A stretch of 6,483 nt of DNA from Dehalococcoidia bacterium. GTDB taxonomy: Bacteria; Chloroflexota; Dehalococcoidia; UBA2247. Positions 1-5,775 of this stretch are shown in pieces; positions within the stretch are counted from its first letter, which is position 1; the number at the start of each line of letters is the position of its first letter. The stretch lies in contig JAGHDJ010000111.1 in the NCBI GenBank assembly GCA_021159955.1, forward strand, positions 1 to 6,483, in the 5' to 3' direction. The notes under the pieces were generated by a model. The model made no database searches, was not told the origin of the DNA, and saw nothing but the letters and a program-made list of their open reading frames with translations. The position numbers and the translations under genes were made by a program.

Positions 1-1
1 G

Positions 2-604
2 CCTTACTATAGCACGAAGGGGTATATGGGAACTGGTTTAGGTCTTAGTGTGGCTTATGGAATTGTGTCCAGGCATGGTGGTGACATTGAAGTAGATAGC
101 ACTGTAGGTAGGGGATCGACCTTCTATATCAAGCTTCCTGTTGCCTCAAAGGAGAAAATAGCACTTTCTCTGAATTCTGCTGAAGTGAGAAAGGCAGGCC
201 TCCCCGATGTTTCCTCACTGCCCCATGGGGAAACTATCCTGGTGGTGGAAGATGACGAAAGAATTCGCGATACACTAGTGTCCCTGCTCTCTCAGTTAGG
301 ATGTGATGTGGATGTGGCTGCTGATGGACGTGAGGGTATCTCTATGTTTCGGAGGGGGGACTATAAATTAATAGTTACCGATCTGGGAATGCCTGATGTC
401 TCTGGTTGGGAGGTGTCTAAGGTGGTAAAACGAGAGAAGCCCGGAGTTCCCGTTTTGTTGGTGACTGGTTGGGGAGTTCAGTTTGATATTGATGAAGCAC
501 GTAAGTCTGGTGTGGATGAAATTATCACCAAGCCTTTTACCAAAGAAGAGCTATATGGCAGGGTAACTGAATTATTAAGTGGTGACAGCGGGTCTGCTGT
601 GTAG
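2..604 (+). CDS. Hybrid sensor histidine kinase, C-terminal part (ATPase end plus receiver domain), 5' truncated by window
   Basis: This is the last 200 residues of a sensor kinase. The frame is open from base 2, and the ATG at 26 is only an internal Met. The residues before it, PYYSTKGY, are the F-box of a HATPase_c domain, followed at once by the G2 box GTGLGLS. The ATPase fold ends near the F-Y-I-K-L-P strand, about 38 residues after that Met. A linker of about 30 residues leads to a receiver domain. That domain has an acidic pair in VVEDD, phospho-acceptor Asp at bases 380-382 (TDLGMPD), the conserved Thr in LLVTGWG and Lys in ITKPF, so it looks functional. The family autophosphorylates a His (upstream, not seen) and passes the phosphate to an Asp. 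The stimulus is unknown because sensor domains lie outside the window. A receiver gene follows 24 nt downstream, which suggests one operon and possibly a phosphorelay. Confidence 0.93.
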   Translation, partial: PYYSTKGYMGTGLGLSVAYGIVSRHGGDIEVDSTVGRGSTFYIKLPVASKEKIALSLNSAEVRKAGLPDVSSLPHGETILVVEDDERIRDTLVSLLSQLGCDVDVAADGREGISMFRRGDYKLIVTDLGMPDVSGWEVSKVVKREKPGVPVLLVTGWGVQFDIDEARKSGVDEIITKPFTKEELYGRVTELLSGDSGSAV

Positions 605-615
605 CTAAACAGTAC

Positions 616-622
616 AAGGGGG
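616..622 (+). promoter_or_regulatory. Ribosome binding site favouring the TTG start of the receiver gene
   Basis: AAGGGGG ends 6 nt before TTG 629 and 12 nt before the in-frame ATG at 635. The spacing favours the TTG start, although the ATG two codons later remains possible. Confidence 0.5.
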
Positions 623-628
623 TAGTTT

Positions 629-1027
629 TTGGTTATGGAAAAAGGAAAGATATTGGTTGTTGATGATCAGTCTATGATACGGGATGTCATAAGGGACATT
701 CTGAAGCAATCTGGTCACCAGATTGCAACTGCGGAGAGCGGGGCTGATGCTCTGGATGTATTGCAGGAAGAGGATTTTGATGTATTGCTTACTGACATTA
801 TGATGCCTGGGATGAGCGGACTGGAGTTGGTGAGTAAGGTGCGTGAATTAAAGCCAATGGTAGTGTCTGTCTTATTAACAGCCTATCCCAGCGTGGACAG
901 TATAGATCAGTCTATTGCACACCTGGGGGCATATGACTACCTTCTTAAACCAGTAGATAAAAACAAATTGTGTGATACTATTGACAGAGCTGTCAGAAAG
1001 AAGAGGTTTATGGAGAAGCCCGTATGA
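629..1027 (+). CDS. Stand-alone CheY-like response regulator (single receiver domain)
   Basis: This 132-residue protein is a receiver domain and nothing else. The acidic pair D12-D13 lies in ILVVDDQ, the phospho-acceptor is D56 in LLTDIMMPGMSG, the switch Thr is T84 in LLTAYPS, and K107 lies in YDYLLKP. All catalytic positions are present. The TAYPS and GAYDYLLKP stretches resemble receivers of NtrC/AtoC-type regulators, but the chain stops after the last helix (KKRFMEKPV). There is therefore no sigma54-ATPase or DNA-binding part. It follows a hybrid kinase by 24 nt and is probably its partner or a shuttle in a phosphorelay. The output could be protein-protein interaction rather than DNA binding. 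I chose the TTG start because of its Shine-Dalgarno spacing; starting at the ATG at 635 would remove only two residues. The physiological role cannot be told from sequence. Confidence 0.92.
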   Translation: MVMEKGKILVVDDQSMIRDVIRDILKQSGHQIATAESGADALDVLQEEDFDVLLTDIMMPGMSGLELVSKVRELKPMVVSVLLTAYPSVDSIDQSIAHLGAYDYLLKPVDKNKLCDTIDRAVRKKRFMEKPV

Positions 1028-1327
1028 AAAGTATGAAAATGTAGCTTAGCCGATTTTTCTTTGCGGAATTCGATGGATTTTCAATATTGCTGCCGAGCTT
1101 ATTTAAAACACGCTTTCTCTTTCTTCTCTTACTGGTGTTGTTCTGCGTGCTGGATTAGGTGTAGATGGCAGTTTCTCGTTAAGGTGAGGATTCAATCTTG
1201 TCGCTGTCTATTTCCCCTGATATACTGGACTTAGTGTTTTATATTAGAATCACGGATATTTTTACCGCTCCTATAGGATGCTGGTATGGCACATTCATTT
1301 TGGAGTGTGATAGGGGGAGTATAAGAG
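1028..1327. other. 300-base intergenic region between receiver gene and HIT gene
   Basis: No convincing gene is seen on either strand. A 53-codon ORF (1073-1234, +) is open but has an implausible Cys/Trp-rich composition and no good Shine-Dalgarno site. The stretch is T-rich and holds a likely promoter at 1198-1226. I saw no GC-rich hairpin followed by a T-run that would serve as a clear terminator for the two-component operon. The only arms noticed are CACGC and GCGTG (about 1111-1155), which are too far apart to call. Confidence 0.6.
1198..1226 (+). promoter_or_regulatory. Sigma70-type promoter candidate for the HIT gene
   Basis: TTGTCG (1198-1203, 4/6 match to TTGACA) and TATACT (1221-1226, 5/6 match to TATAAT) are separated by an ideal 17 nt. 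Transcription would start near 1233 and leave a leader of about 95 nt before the ATG at 1328. It is correctly oriented in an intergenic region. This is a pattern match only. Confidence 0.5.
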
Positions 1328-1813
1328 ATGAAGCATATTTGGTCACCCTGGCGGATGAAGTATATTGAGTTGTCTAAGACGGAAGGGTGCATATTTTGCG
1401 ATAAAATAGCGGAGGATAGGAGTAGGGATAGAGAGAATTATATTATCTACCGTGGTAAAACAAACTTCATTATTCTCAATAGTTACCCCTATAATCCCGG
1501 TCATCTTATGGTGGTGCCTAATAGACACGTGGGAGCGATAGGGGAATTAACCTTTGGTGAGAGAGAAGAACATTCACATCTTGTTGTTATGGTAGTTGGA
1601 GTATTGGAGAAAGAATTGCAACCTCAAGGATTTAACCTTGGTATGAATATCGGCAAAGTAGGGGGAGCTGGGGTTGAGGGGCACATTCACACACATATCG
1701 TGCCCAGATGGGATGGTGATACCAACTTTATGTCTGTTATGACTGATACCAGGGTGATACCTGAGGCTTTGAGCGCTACTTATAAAAAGCTGGTTGGGTT
1801 GCTTGTTGCCTGA
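1328..1813 (+). CDS. HIT-family nucleotide hydrolase/transferase (Ap4A phosphorylase-like)
   Basis: This 161-residue protein has the histidine-triad signature H119-I-H-T-H-I-V, in which the middle His (H121) is the expected nucleophile on the alpha-phosphate of a bound nucleotide. Upstream Asn residues (N103, N107 in NLGMNIGK) fit the HIT fold. The N-terminus WSPWRMKYI followed by C21-I-F-C24, together with NRHVGAI around H67, matches the zinc-containing branch often annotated as Ap4A phosphorylase-like or Fhit-like. Length is normal for that group and the C-terminus is complete. The start is well supported: GGGGGAG (1313-1319) lies 8 nt before ATG. Known relatives cleave dinucleoside polyphosphates or nucleoside phosphoramidates; the substrate here is not decided by sequence. 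The protein should be cytosolic, with no signal peptide or membrane segment. The gene stands alone and converges on the lysA-holB-ricT operon. Confidence 0.93.
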   Translation: MKHIWSPWRMKYIELSKTEGCIFCDKIAEDRSRDRENYIIYRGKTNFIILNSYPYNPGHLMVVPNRHVGAIGELTFGEREEHSHLVVMVVGVLEKELQPQGFNLGMNIGKVGGAGVEGHIHTHIVPRWDGDTNFMSVMTDTRVIPEALSATYKKLVGLLVA

Positions 1814-1901
1814 CGCAGCGAGTTTGGCGTAGTGATTATCAGAAGCTATTGTCGCTCTCTGCCAGATGCATTTCGCGTCTGTAGTAATTATCTTCGGAAT
1901 T
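1814..1901. other. Convergent intergenic spacer between HIT gene and ricT
   Basis: These 88 bases separate two converging genes. No hairpin with a T-run is visible for either direction. A near repeat GTAGT[G/A]ATTATC occurs at 1829-1840 and 1881-1892 (11/12 identical), which is short enough to be chance. Confidence 0.4.
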
Positions 1902-2804
1902 CTATGGAGATCGGAGAGGCGGTCTGTTTTTTCTCCGGCGGCGCTTCGTCTCAGGTGGGTTAGTCCCTTTTACCAGAGTGATGTCGGACAGATTAAACTC
2001 TAGCGGGGAGCCGTTTTGTTCCAGGCGTGCAGTTACTGTCTCCCTGAATAGGTCCACCTGGATAACGTTAGCAGGACCTTGAGGTGTGGTAATCAGTTGC
2101 CCTTTGCGGGGCATTTTCTCCTTTGCGGTGCGGTAGAACTCCTCCTCATATCTCAGGCAGCAGAGAAGGTGACCGCAGACACCCGATATCTTTGTAGGAT
2201 TAAGAGGAAGATTTTGCTGTTTAGCTAATTTGATAGATAGTGGCGTGAAATTGGTCAGAAAAGTGGAACAGCACGATGGGCGTCCACACATACCGAGGAT
2301 ACCTAATAACTTGGTCTCATCCCGTGGTCCTATCTGGCGAAGCTCCACTCTTGTTTTGAAAGTGGATGCCAGTTCCCTGACTAATTGTCTGAAGTCGATC
2401 CTTTTTTCGGCCCTGAAGAAAATGGTGAGATGTGTGCCGTTGAGGTTGTATTTGGCCTTTACTGGCTTCATGTTCTCTTTCGATAGGTTGAGTTTATCAA
2501 TTAGTGTGCGGCACTTGCTAAGAATTTCCTTTTCTTTACTGTTCAGTTCTTGCATCTTTTGAATGTCGTTCTGGGTTGCTTTGCGCAGCACTGGTTTCAG
2601 TGGCTCGGATATCTCTCTGGTTAGAACTTGTTCTGGAGGGATAACCACCTGCGCTAACTCTTCGCCTTGACGTGTTCTTACCACCACGTTGTCATTTGTG
2701 TTTATGTCGAGGTCATGGGAATTGAAAGAGTATATTTTACCTGCCTGCTGGAAACGTACGCCGACGATTCGCGTATGTTCTTGTGGTGCCTCCTCTGATG
2801 GCAT
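1902..2804 (-). CDS. ricT: PSP1-domain protein of the RicT/YaaT family
   Basis: This 300-residue cytosolic protein has the PSP1 C-terminal domain at roughly residues 60-150. The signature cysteine segments follow: C173, C178, C179 in GMCGRPSCC, and C210, C215, C216 in GVCGHLLCCLRYE. In B. subtilis, RicT (YaaT) works with RicA and RicF in an Fe-S-containing complex that affects RNase Y-dependent mRNA maturation. Whether those partners exist here is unknown. A charged helical stretch lies around residues 78-112 (IQKMQELNSKEKEIL). The C-terminus is strongly basic (KRRRRKNR) and may touch nucleic acid, which is inference. The ATG lies one base after the holB TAA stop, so translation is probably coupled; no strong Shine-Dalgarno is seen (only a weak GGA about 8 nt upstream). 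holB-yaaT adjacency is conserved in Firmicutes, which supports the family call. It is the last gene of the operon. Confidence 0.9.
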   Translation of the reverse strand: MPSEEAPQEHTRIVGVRFQQAGKIYSFNSHDLDINTNDNVVVRTRQGEELAQVVIPPEQVLTREISEPLKPVLRKATQNDIQKMQELNSKEKEILSKCRTLIDKLNLSKENMKPVKAKYNLNGTHLTIFFRAEKRIDFRQLVRELASTFKTRVELRQIGPRDETKLLGILGMCGRPSCCSTFLTNFTPLSIKLAKQQNLPLNPTKISGVCGHLLCCLRYEEEFYRTAKEKMPRKGQLITTPQGPANVIQVDLFRETVTARLEQNGSPLEFNLSDITLVKGTNPPETKRRRRKNRPPLRSP

Positions 2805-2805
2805 A

Positions 2806-3849
2806 TTAGTATCCGTTCTGAGATTTGACCGGTGTCCTTGCAGTGGGAAGGTTTAACATTAATACTTCCAGTACTAAACGAGCATTGGCATTCTGCCTCA
2901 GCTGTCTGCGTGCTGTTTGGATACTTCGGATATAATCTCCAATTTGTTTTGTGGTATAGCTCTCTGCCTGTCTGAGCAATATTGTTTCTTGGTCGATATT
3001 GGTGATAAGTGTTTTCCTGTTTCCTTTGATAAGGAGAAGGTCACGCCACCAACCAAGCCATAGGGAAAGTACCGCGTCTACGGTCATTCTGTTTTTGGTG
3101 AATTCTCTTGCCAGTTGGCCTGCATATGCTAAAAGTCTCTCGCGGTTGGAGTGAGTGAGCTCTGTAAAGGTTTCTATTGCTTGGGTGCGTTTCTGAAGCA
3201 GTTTATCATCACTAACTGCAGATAGAGCCCAGCCGATACAGCCGCGTGAAAGACTGGCCAGTAGTCCTGCTCGCTGTGGTTGAATATTGTGCTGTTTGAC
3301 CAGTATCTCCTTGGTTTTGTCTATGGGTAGGGGATAAAGCTCCAGACGCTGACATCGCGAGATGAGTGTGGGCAGAACCTCTTTTTCTTTTGCAGTTAGT
3401 AGAATGATGACTACCCTGGGTGGTGGCTCCTCCAATGTTTTAAGTAAATGGTTGGCAGCTTCAGCTGAGAATTGCTCTGCTCCATCAATGATGAACACCT
3501 TGTATTTGCCTTCATATGGTGGTGTAGAGGCTAACTTTTGCATATCCTCAATTTGCCGTGTGCCTATCTTCGTTTTTGGCTCCCGTTGTTCCCTGGATGT
3601 ACCAGTTTCTGGTATTTTGATGACTTGAACATCTGCATATGTATTTGCCATTATGCGCTGACAGGAACTGCATCTCCCGCACGGCGTCTCTTTTGCATTA
3701 CAGTTCAGCGCTTGAGCCAGATTCAAGGCGAGGGACAACTTTCCGATGCCAGAGGGGCCTACAAATAGTTTGGCGTGTGGCACCTGCCCCGTTGCCACCT
3801 CATTCTCTAGCAGTGCCACGGCTTTAGGTTGTCCTATCATATGCCACAT
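2806..3849 (-). CDS. holB: DNA polymerase III subunit delta-prime (clamp loader)
   Basis: This 347-residue protein has AAA+ clamp-loader architecture. The N-terminal IGQPKAV leads into a P-loop GPSGIGKL (31-38), then a four-Cys zinc module (C50, C57, C60, C63), the Walker B-like strand VFIIDGAEQ (118-126), HLLKTLEEPP (134-143) and the SRC motif S164-R165-C166. SRC donates an arginine finger to the neighbouring ATPase subunit in DnaX/HolB proteins. Delta-prime is the stator that helps open the beta clamp on primed DNA. The P-loop ends in Leu instead of Ser/Thr, and Walker B has Gly where an acidic residue is usual. Both fit a delta-prime that does not hydrolyse ATP. A DnaX (gamma/tau) identity is less likely for that reason and because of the ricT neighbour. 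The ATG lies 3 nt after the lysA stop; a second ATG three codons in (MIGQ) is an alternative start. Confidence 0.92.
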   Translation of the reverse strand: MWHMIGQPKAVALLENEVATGQVPHAKLFVGPSGIGKLSLALNLAQALNCNAKETPCGRCSSCQRIMANTYADVQVIKIPETGTSREQREPKTKIGTRQIEDMQKLASTPPYEGKYKVFIIDGAEQFSAEAANHLLKTLEEPPPRVVIILLTAKEKEVLPTLISRCQRLELYPLPIDKTKEILVKQHNIQPQRAGLLASLSRGCIGWALSAVSDDKLLQKRTQAIETFTELTHSNRERLLAYAGQLAREFTKNRMTVDAVLSLWLGWWRDLLLIKGNRKTLITNIDQETILLRQAESYTTKQIGDYIRSIQTARRQLRQNANARLVLEVLMLNLPTARTPVKSQNGY

Positions 3850-3852
3850 AGA

Positions 3853-5208
3853 TTAGTTCGTGTCCATTAATACATCGCGTCTCATAATGTCTTGAATAGT
3901 TTCTCGACGTTGTGTAATGCGGGCTTTCCCGTTGTTTACCACAATGACTGTTGGTCTGAAGAACATGTTGTAGTTGCTGGACATAGAGATACAGTAGGCG
4001 CCACAGCTTGGTATGGCTATGATATCACCCGGTGAAATACGGGGAAGGGTGATGTCTTGAACCAGTATGTCACCGGATTCGCATGCTCTTCCTGAGATAG
4101 TTACGCGTTCTGTTGCTTCTTGACCTGCCTTGTTGGCAACGATGGCTTCATATTTGGCGTTGTATAAGGCGTGACGGATGTTATCTGTCATTCCGCCATC
4201 TACCAGGATGTATTTACGCACTTCGGGGATTTCTTTTATCGATCCTACGGTGTAGAGTGCCACACCAGCCTGTCCTATGATAGATCTCCCCGGTTCTATG
4301 ATAAGTTTGGGAGGGTCAAGGTTTAATTCATAGCTTTTCTTGATGAGGGTTGATGTTATCACCTCTGCGTAATCGGCGATGGGAAGTGATGGGGAATCGG
4401 CTTTATACTGTATGGCAAAGCCTCCGCCGGGGCTGAATTTCAACAATCGCAGGTTGTGCTTAGACTTCATTTGGGCGGCAAATTCAAGCATGAGTTCAAT
4501 AGCTTGCTTGAAGGGGGCTGTCTCAAAGATGGGTGAGCCGAGATGGCAATGCAGCCCGACTAGATTGATATTTGGTGCCGATATTGCTCTGATAATTGCT
4601 TCTTCTGCCTGTCCCGTGCTTATGTGGAGACCAAATTTGCTATCAATGGTGCCGGTGGTGGTGTATTTGTGGGTGTGGGGATCTATACCGGGACAAATGC
4701 GGAGCATAATATCCTGTTTTTTTTTCGTTTTGGTTGCTATGTCACTGAGCAGTGCGAGTTCGTAGAGGTTATCTACTACTATGCATCCGATGTTTTCTTT
4801 TAATGCCAGAGCCAATTCATCGACTGTTTTGTTATTACCATGGAAATAGAGTTTGTCAGATGGGAATTGCACTGATGCGGCTATATTTATTTCGCCTGCC
4901 GAACACACATCGAGCCCTAATCCCTCTGTTTTTAGAAGGGATGCCATACTGCGATTAATGAATGCCTTGCAAGCATATATCACTGTAGTGTTGGGGTATC
5001 GCTTTTGAAATTCTGTGAGGAATTCAGTGCATTTCTGTCTTATGGTGACTTCATCTAAGATATACAGGGGTGTTCCGAAAGAGCTGGCTAATTCAATAGT
5101 ATCACAATTGCCGATAAAGAGGTGGTGTTTCTCTATTCTGCTTGTTATAGGCAGGATGTTGAAGTTGATTGCTGGTGACGGATTAATATGGTCATGAGGA
5201 ACATTCAA
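3853..5208 (-). CDS. lysA: Diaminopimelate decarboxylase
   Basis: This 451-residue fold-type III PLP enzyme catalyses meso-diaminopimelate to L-lysine plus CO2, the last step of lysine synthesis. The PLP lysine is K81 in YACKAF. IDSKFGL (188-194), HCHLGS (220-225), the phosphate-binding PGGGF (260-264) and EPGRSI (305-310) appear in order. CESGD (376-380) supplies the active-site Cys from the second subunit of the dimer, and GAYCISMSSNYN (403-414) closes the pocket. Length is slightly above typical owing to an N-terminal extension of about 25 residues before HHLFIGNCDT. The start is TTG: AAGGGG lies 6 nt upstream, and no in-frame ATG occurs before codon 88. An ATG 4 nt further in is out of frame. 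The gene heads a tight cluster with holB and ricT. I saw no recognisable lysine riboswitch in its leader. Confidence 0.95.
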   Translation of the reverse strand: MNVPHDHINPSPAINFNILPITSRIEKHHLFIGNCDTIELASSFGTPLYILDEVTIRQKCTEFLTEFQKRYPNTTVIYACKAFINRSMASLLKTEGLGLDVCSAGEINIAASVQFPSDKLYFHGNNKTVDELALALKENIGCIVVDNLYELALLSDIATKTKKKQDIMLRICPGIDPHTHKYTTTGTIDSKFGLHISTGQAEEAIIRAISAPNINLVGLHCHLGSPIFETAPFKQAIELMLEFAAQMKSKHNLRLLKFSPGGGFAIQYKADSPSLPIADYAEVITSTLIKKSYELNLDPPKLIIEPGRSIIGQAGVALYTVGSIKEIPEVRKYILVDGGMTDNIRHALYNAKYEAIVANKAGQEATERVTISGRACESGDILVQDITLPRISPGDIIAIPSCGAYCISMSSNYNMFFRPTVIVVNNGKARITQRRETIQDIMRRDVLMDTN

Positions 5209-5212
5209 ATTG

Positions 5213-5220
5213 CACCCCTT
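5213..5220 (-). promoter_or_regulatory. Ribosome binding site that decides the lysA TTG start
   Basis: On the minus strand AAGGGGTG is followed by CAAT and then TTG, so the GGGG core lies 6 nt from the start codon. With no in-frame ATG nearby, this site fixes the start. Confidence 0.6.
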
Positions 5221-5228
5221 GTGATATT

Positions 5229-5256
5229 ATTATAAATTATTAATGCAACGTATCCA
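5229..5256 (-). promoter_or_regulatory. Possible promoter of the lysA-holB-ricT operon
   Basis: On the minus strand a perfect TATAAT (5234-5229) is preceded by TGGATA (5256-5251, 4/6 match) at 16 nt. An alternative -35, TTGATG, is 20 nt away, which is too far for a good fit. Initiation near 5222 would leave only about 13 nt of leader, just enough to include the Shine-Dalgarno. The surrounding stretch is strongly AT-rich. If this is the main promoter, the inverted repeats further upstream are not part of the lysA mRNA. Confidence 0.4.
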
Positions 5257-5263
5257 TCAACTT

Positions 5264-5342
5264 GTGATTGGTCGGCTGCTGCAAGCCCTAACACCCCATG
5301 TTTCTGATAAGAGGGTGAGAGAGCTTGCCCTTGGTGATTGGT
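5264..5342. repeat. 9-bp direct repeat flanking a nested hairpin
   Basis: GTGATTGGT occurs at 5264-5272 and 5334-5342, each preceded by CTTG or a near copy. Between them lies an inverted repeat: GCAAGC (5281-5286) with GCTTGC (5323-5328), and inside it CACCC (5292-5296) with GGGTG (5313-5317). A symmetrical 5x5 internal loop separates the two stems. The function is unknown. It could be an RNA element in a leader or acpP 3' region, a protein-binding site, or a scar of a small insertion. Confidence 0.45.
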
Positions 5343-5373
5343 TGACCTGGATGGCCAGATTCTCTGTGTTATT

Positions 5374-5431
5374 CAACACTCGGGTAATCTGGTTTTGTTT
5401 CGAGTGAACCCAGAATTTTCGTTGAGTGTTG
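5374..5431. repeat. Nested inverted repeat downstream of acpP
   Basis: The outer arms are CAACACTC (5374-5381) and GAGTGTTG (5424-5431), a perfect 8 bp. The inner arms are TCTGGTTT (5388-5395) and AACCCAGA (5407-5414), with one mismatch and an 11-nt loop. CACTCG (5377-5382) can instead pair with CGAGTG (5401-5406), giving a mutually exclusive fold. It begins 32 bases after the acpP stop and could act as a 3' stabiliser or weak terminator of that operon. No T-run follows on the minus strand, so an ordinary intrinsic terminator is not supported. Confidence 0.5.
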
Positions 5432-5462
5432 TGTGGTACACGGTATACGGTATTTTGTTTGT

Positions 5463-5717
5463 CTAGGACTCAAGCAGGTCCTCAATGTGGTCTACTATAT
5501 CCTGCACCGTTTTAATTTTCTCGGCATCCTCGTCGGATATCTCTATTTTTATGTTGTCCCCACTGAATTCTTCTTCTACAGCCATTACGAGCTCTACCAG
5601 GTCAAGAGAGTCAGCGTTCAGGTCTTCGAGAAAGGAAGACGAAGGCTCTATATCCTTCTCTTCAACACCAAGTTGCTCTGCTATTATACTCTTTATTCGT
5701 TCAAAAACGGTTGCCAT
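5463..5717 (-). CDS. acpP: Acyl carrier protein
   Basis: This small acidic protein of 84 residues is close to the usual 75-85. The phosphopantetheine attachment Ser is S37 in [12 protein letters not shown], the hallmark of type II fatty-acid ACPs, and the flanking acidic helix II ([13 protein letters not shown]) is intact. As holo-ACP it carries growing acyl chains as thioesters in the cytosol. The start is secure: a perfect AGGAGG lies 9 nt upstream of ATG. It follows fabD and nusB on the same strand, and fabD makes its malonyl-ACP substrate, so fatty-acid synthesis is the natural role rather than a polyketide or specialised carrier. A 254-base non-coding stretch with inverted repeats follows it. 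Confidence 0.96.
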   Translation of the reverse strand: MATVFERIKSIIAEQLGVEEKDIEPSSSFLEDLNADSLDLVELVMAVEEEFSGDNIKIEISDEDAEKIKTVQDIVDHIEDLLES

Positions 5718-5721
5718 ATTG

Positions 5722-5775
5722 TTAAACCTCCTCGCGTTTTTTACGCATTATCAATTCATCCGGTGTGAGCTTCAT
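5722..5775 (-). CDS. Possible 17-codon coupling ORF between nusB and acpP
   Basis: An ATG overlaps the nusB stop as ATGA and reads [17 protein letters not shown] before TAA at 5724-5722, 4 nt upstream of the acpP ATG. Its final codons are the acpP Shine-Dalgarno itself. I do not recognise the peptide. It could pass terminating nusB ribosomes to acpP (translational relay), or it could be chance. It has no Shine-Dalgarno of its own beyond the A-rich nusB end, so it would depend on coupling. Confidence 0.25.
   Translation of the reverse strand: MKLTPDELIMRKKREEV
5727..5732 (-). promoter_or_regulatory. Consensus Shine-Dalgarno of acpP
   Basis: AGGAGG on the minus strand lies 9 nt before the ATG at 5717. 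It is the strongest ribosome site in the window, as expected for an abundant protein. It overlaps the last codons of the 17-codon ORF upstream. A small hairpin, GCGT-AAAAA-ACGC (5747-5735), lies directly 5' of it. Confidence 0.7.

Noticed and set aside
26..604. Reading the first gene as a complete 192-residue protein starting at ATG 26
   Set aside because: The frame continues upstream to the window edge and includes the kinase F-box, so the ATG is internal.
1073..1234. 53-codon ORF (+) with eight Cys and many Trp/Phe in the gap before the HIT gene
   Set aside because: No proper Shine-Dalgarno site, composition typical of translated T-rich non-coding DNA, and it overlaps the promoter candidate. 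No known family recognised.
1064..1908. CGGAATTC[G/T]ATGGA occurring at 1064-1077 and 1895-1908
   Set aside because: A 13-of-14 match between two sites is expected by chance in a window of this size, and neither site has other shared flanking sequence.
5260..5355. Resemblance of minus-strand pieces CCAGGTCA and AGCAGCC to the small SRP RNA core, and of CTCTTATCAGA to a SAM-I riboswitch start
   Set aside because: The SRP pieces are about 65 nt apart with no GGAA apical loop, and the SAM-like piece lacks the downstream core and the closing P1 strand. Only short chance matches remain.
5441..5454. Tandem CGGTATA/CGGTATT after acpP
   Set aside because: Only two 7-base units with one mismatch; too short to be called a repeat element or an operator.
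5209..5462. Lysine riboswitch or T-box leader ahead of lysA
   Set aside because: The conserved L-box core motifs and the T-box AGGGTGG sequence are absent, and no terminator hairpin with a T-run precedes lysA.
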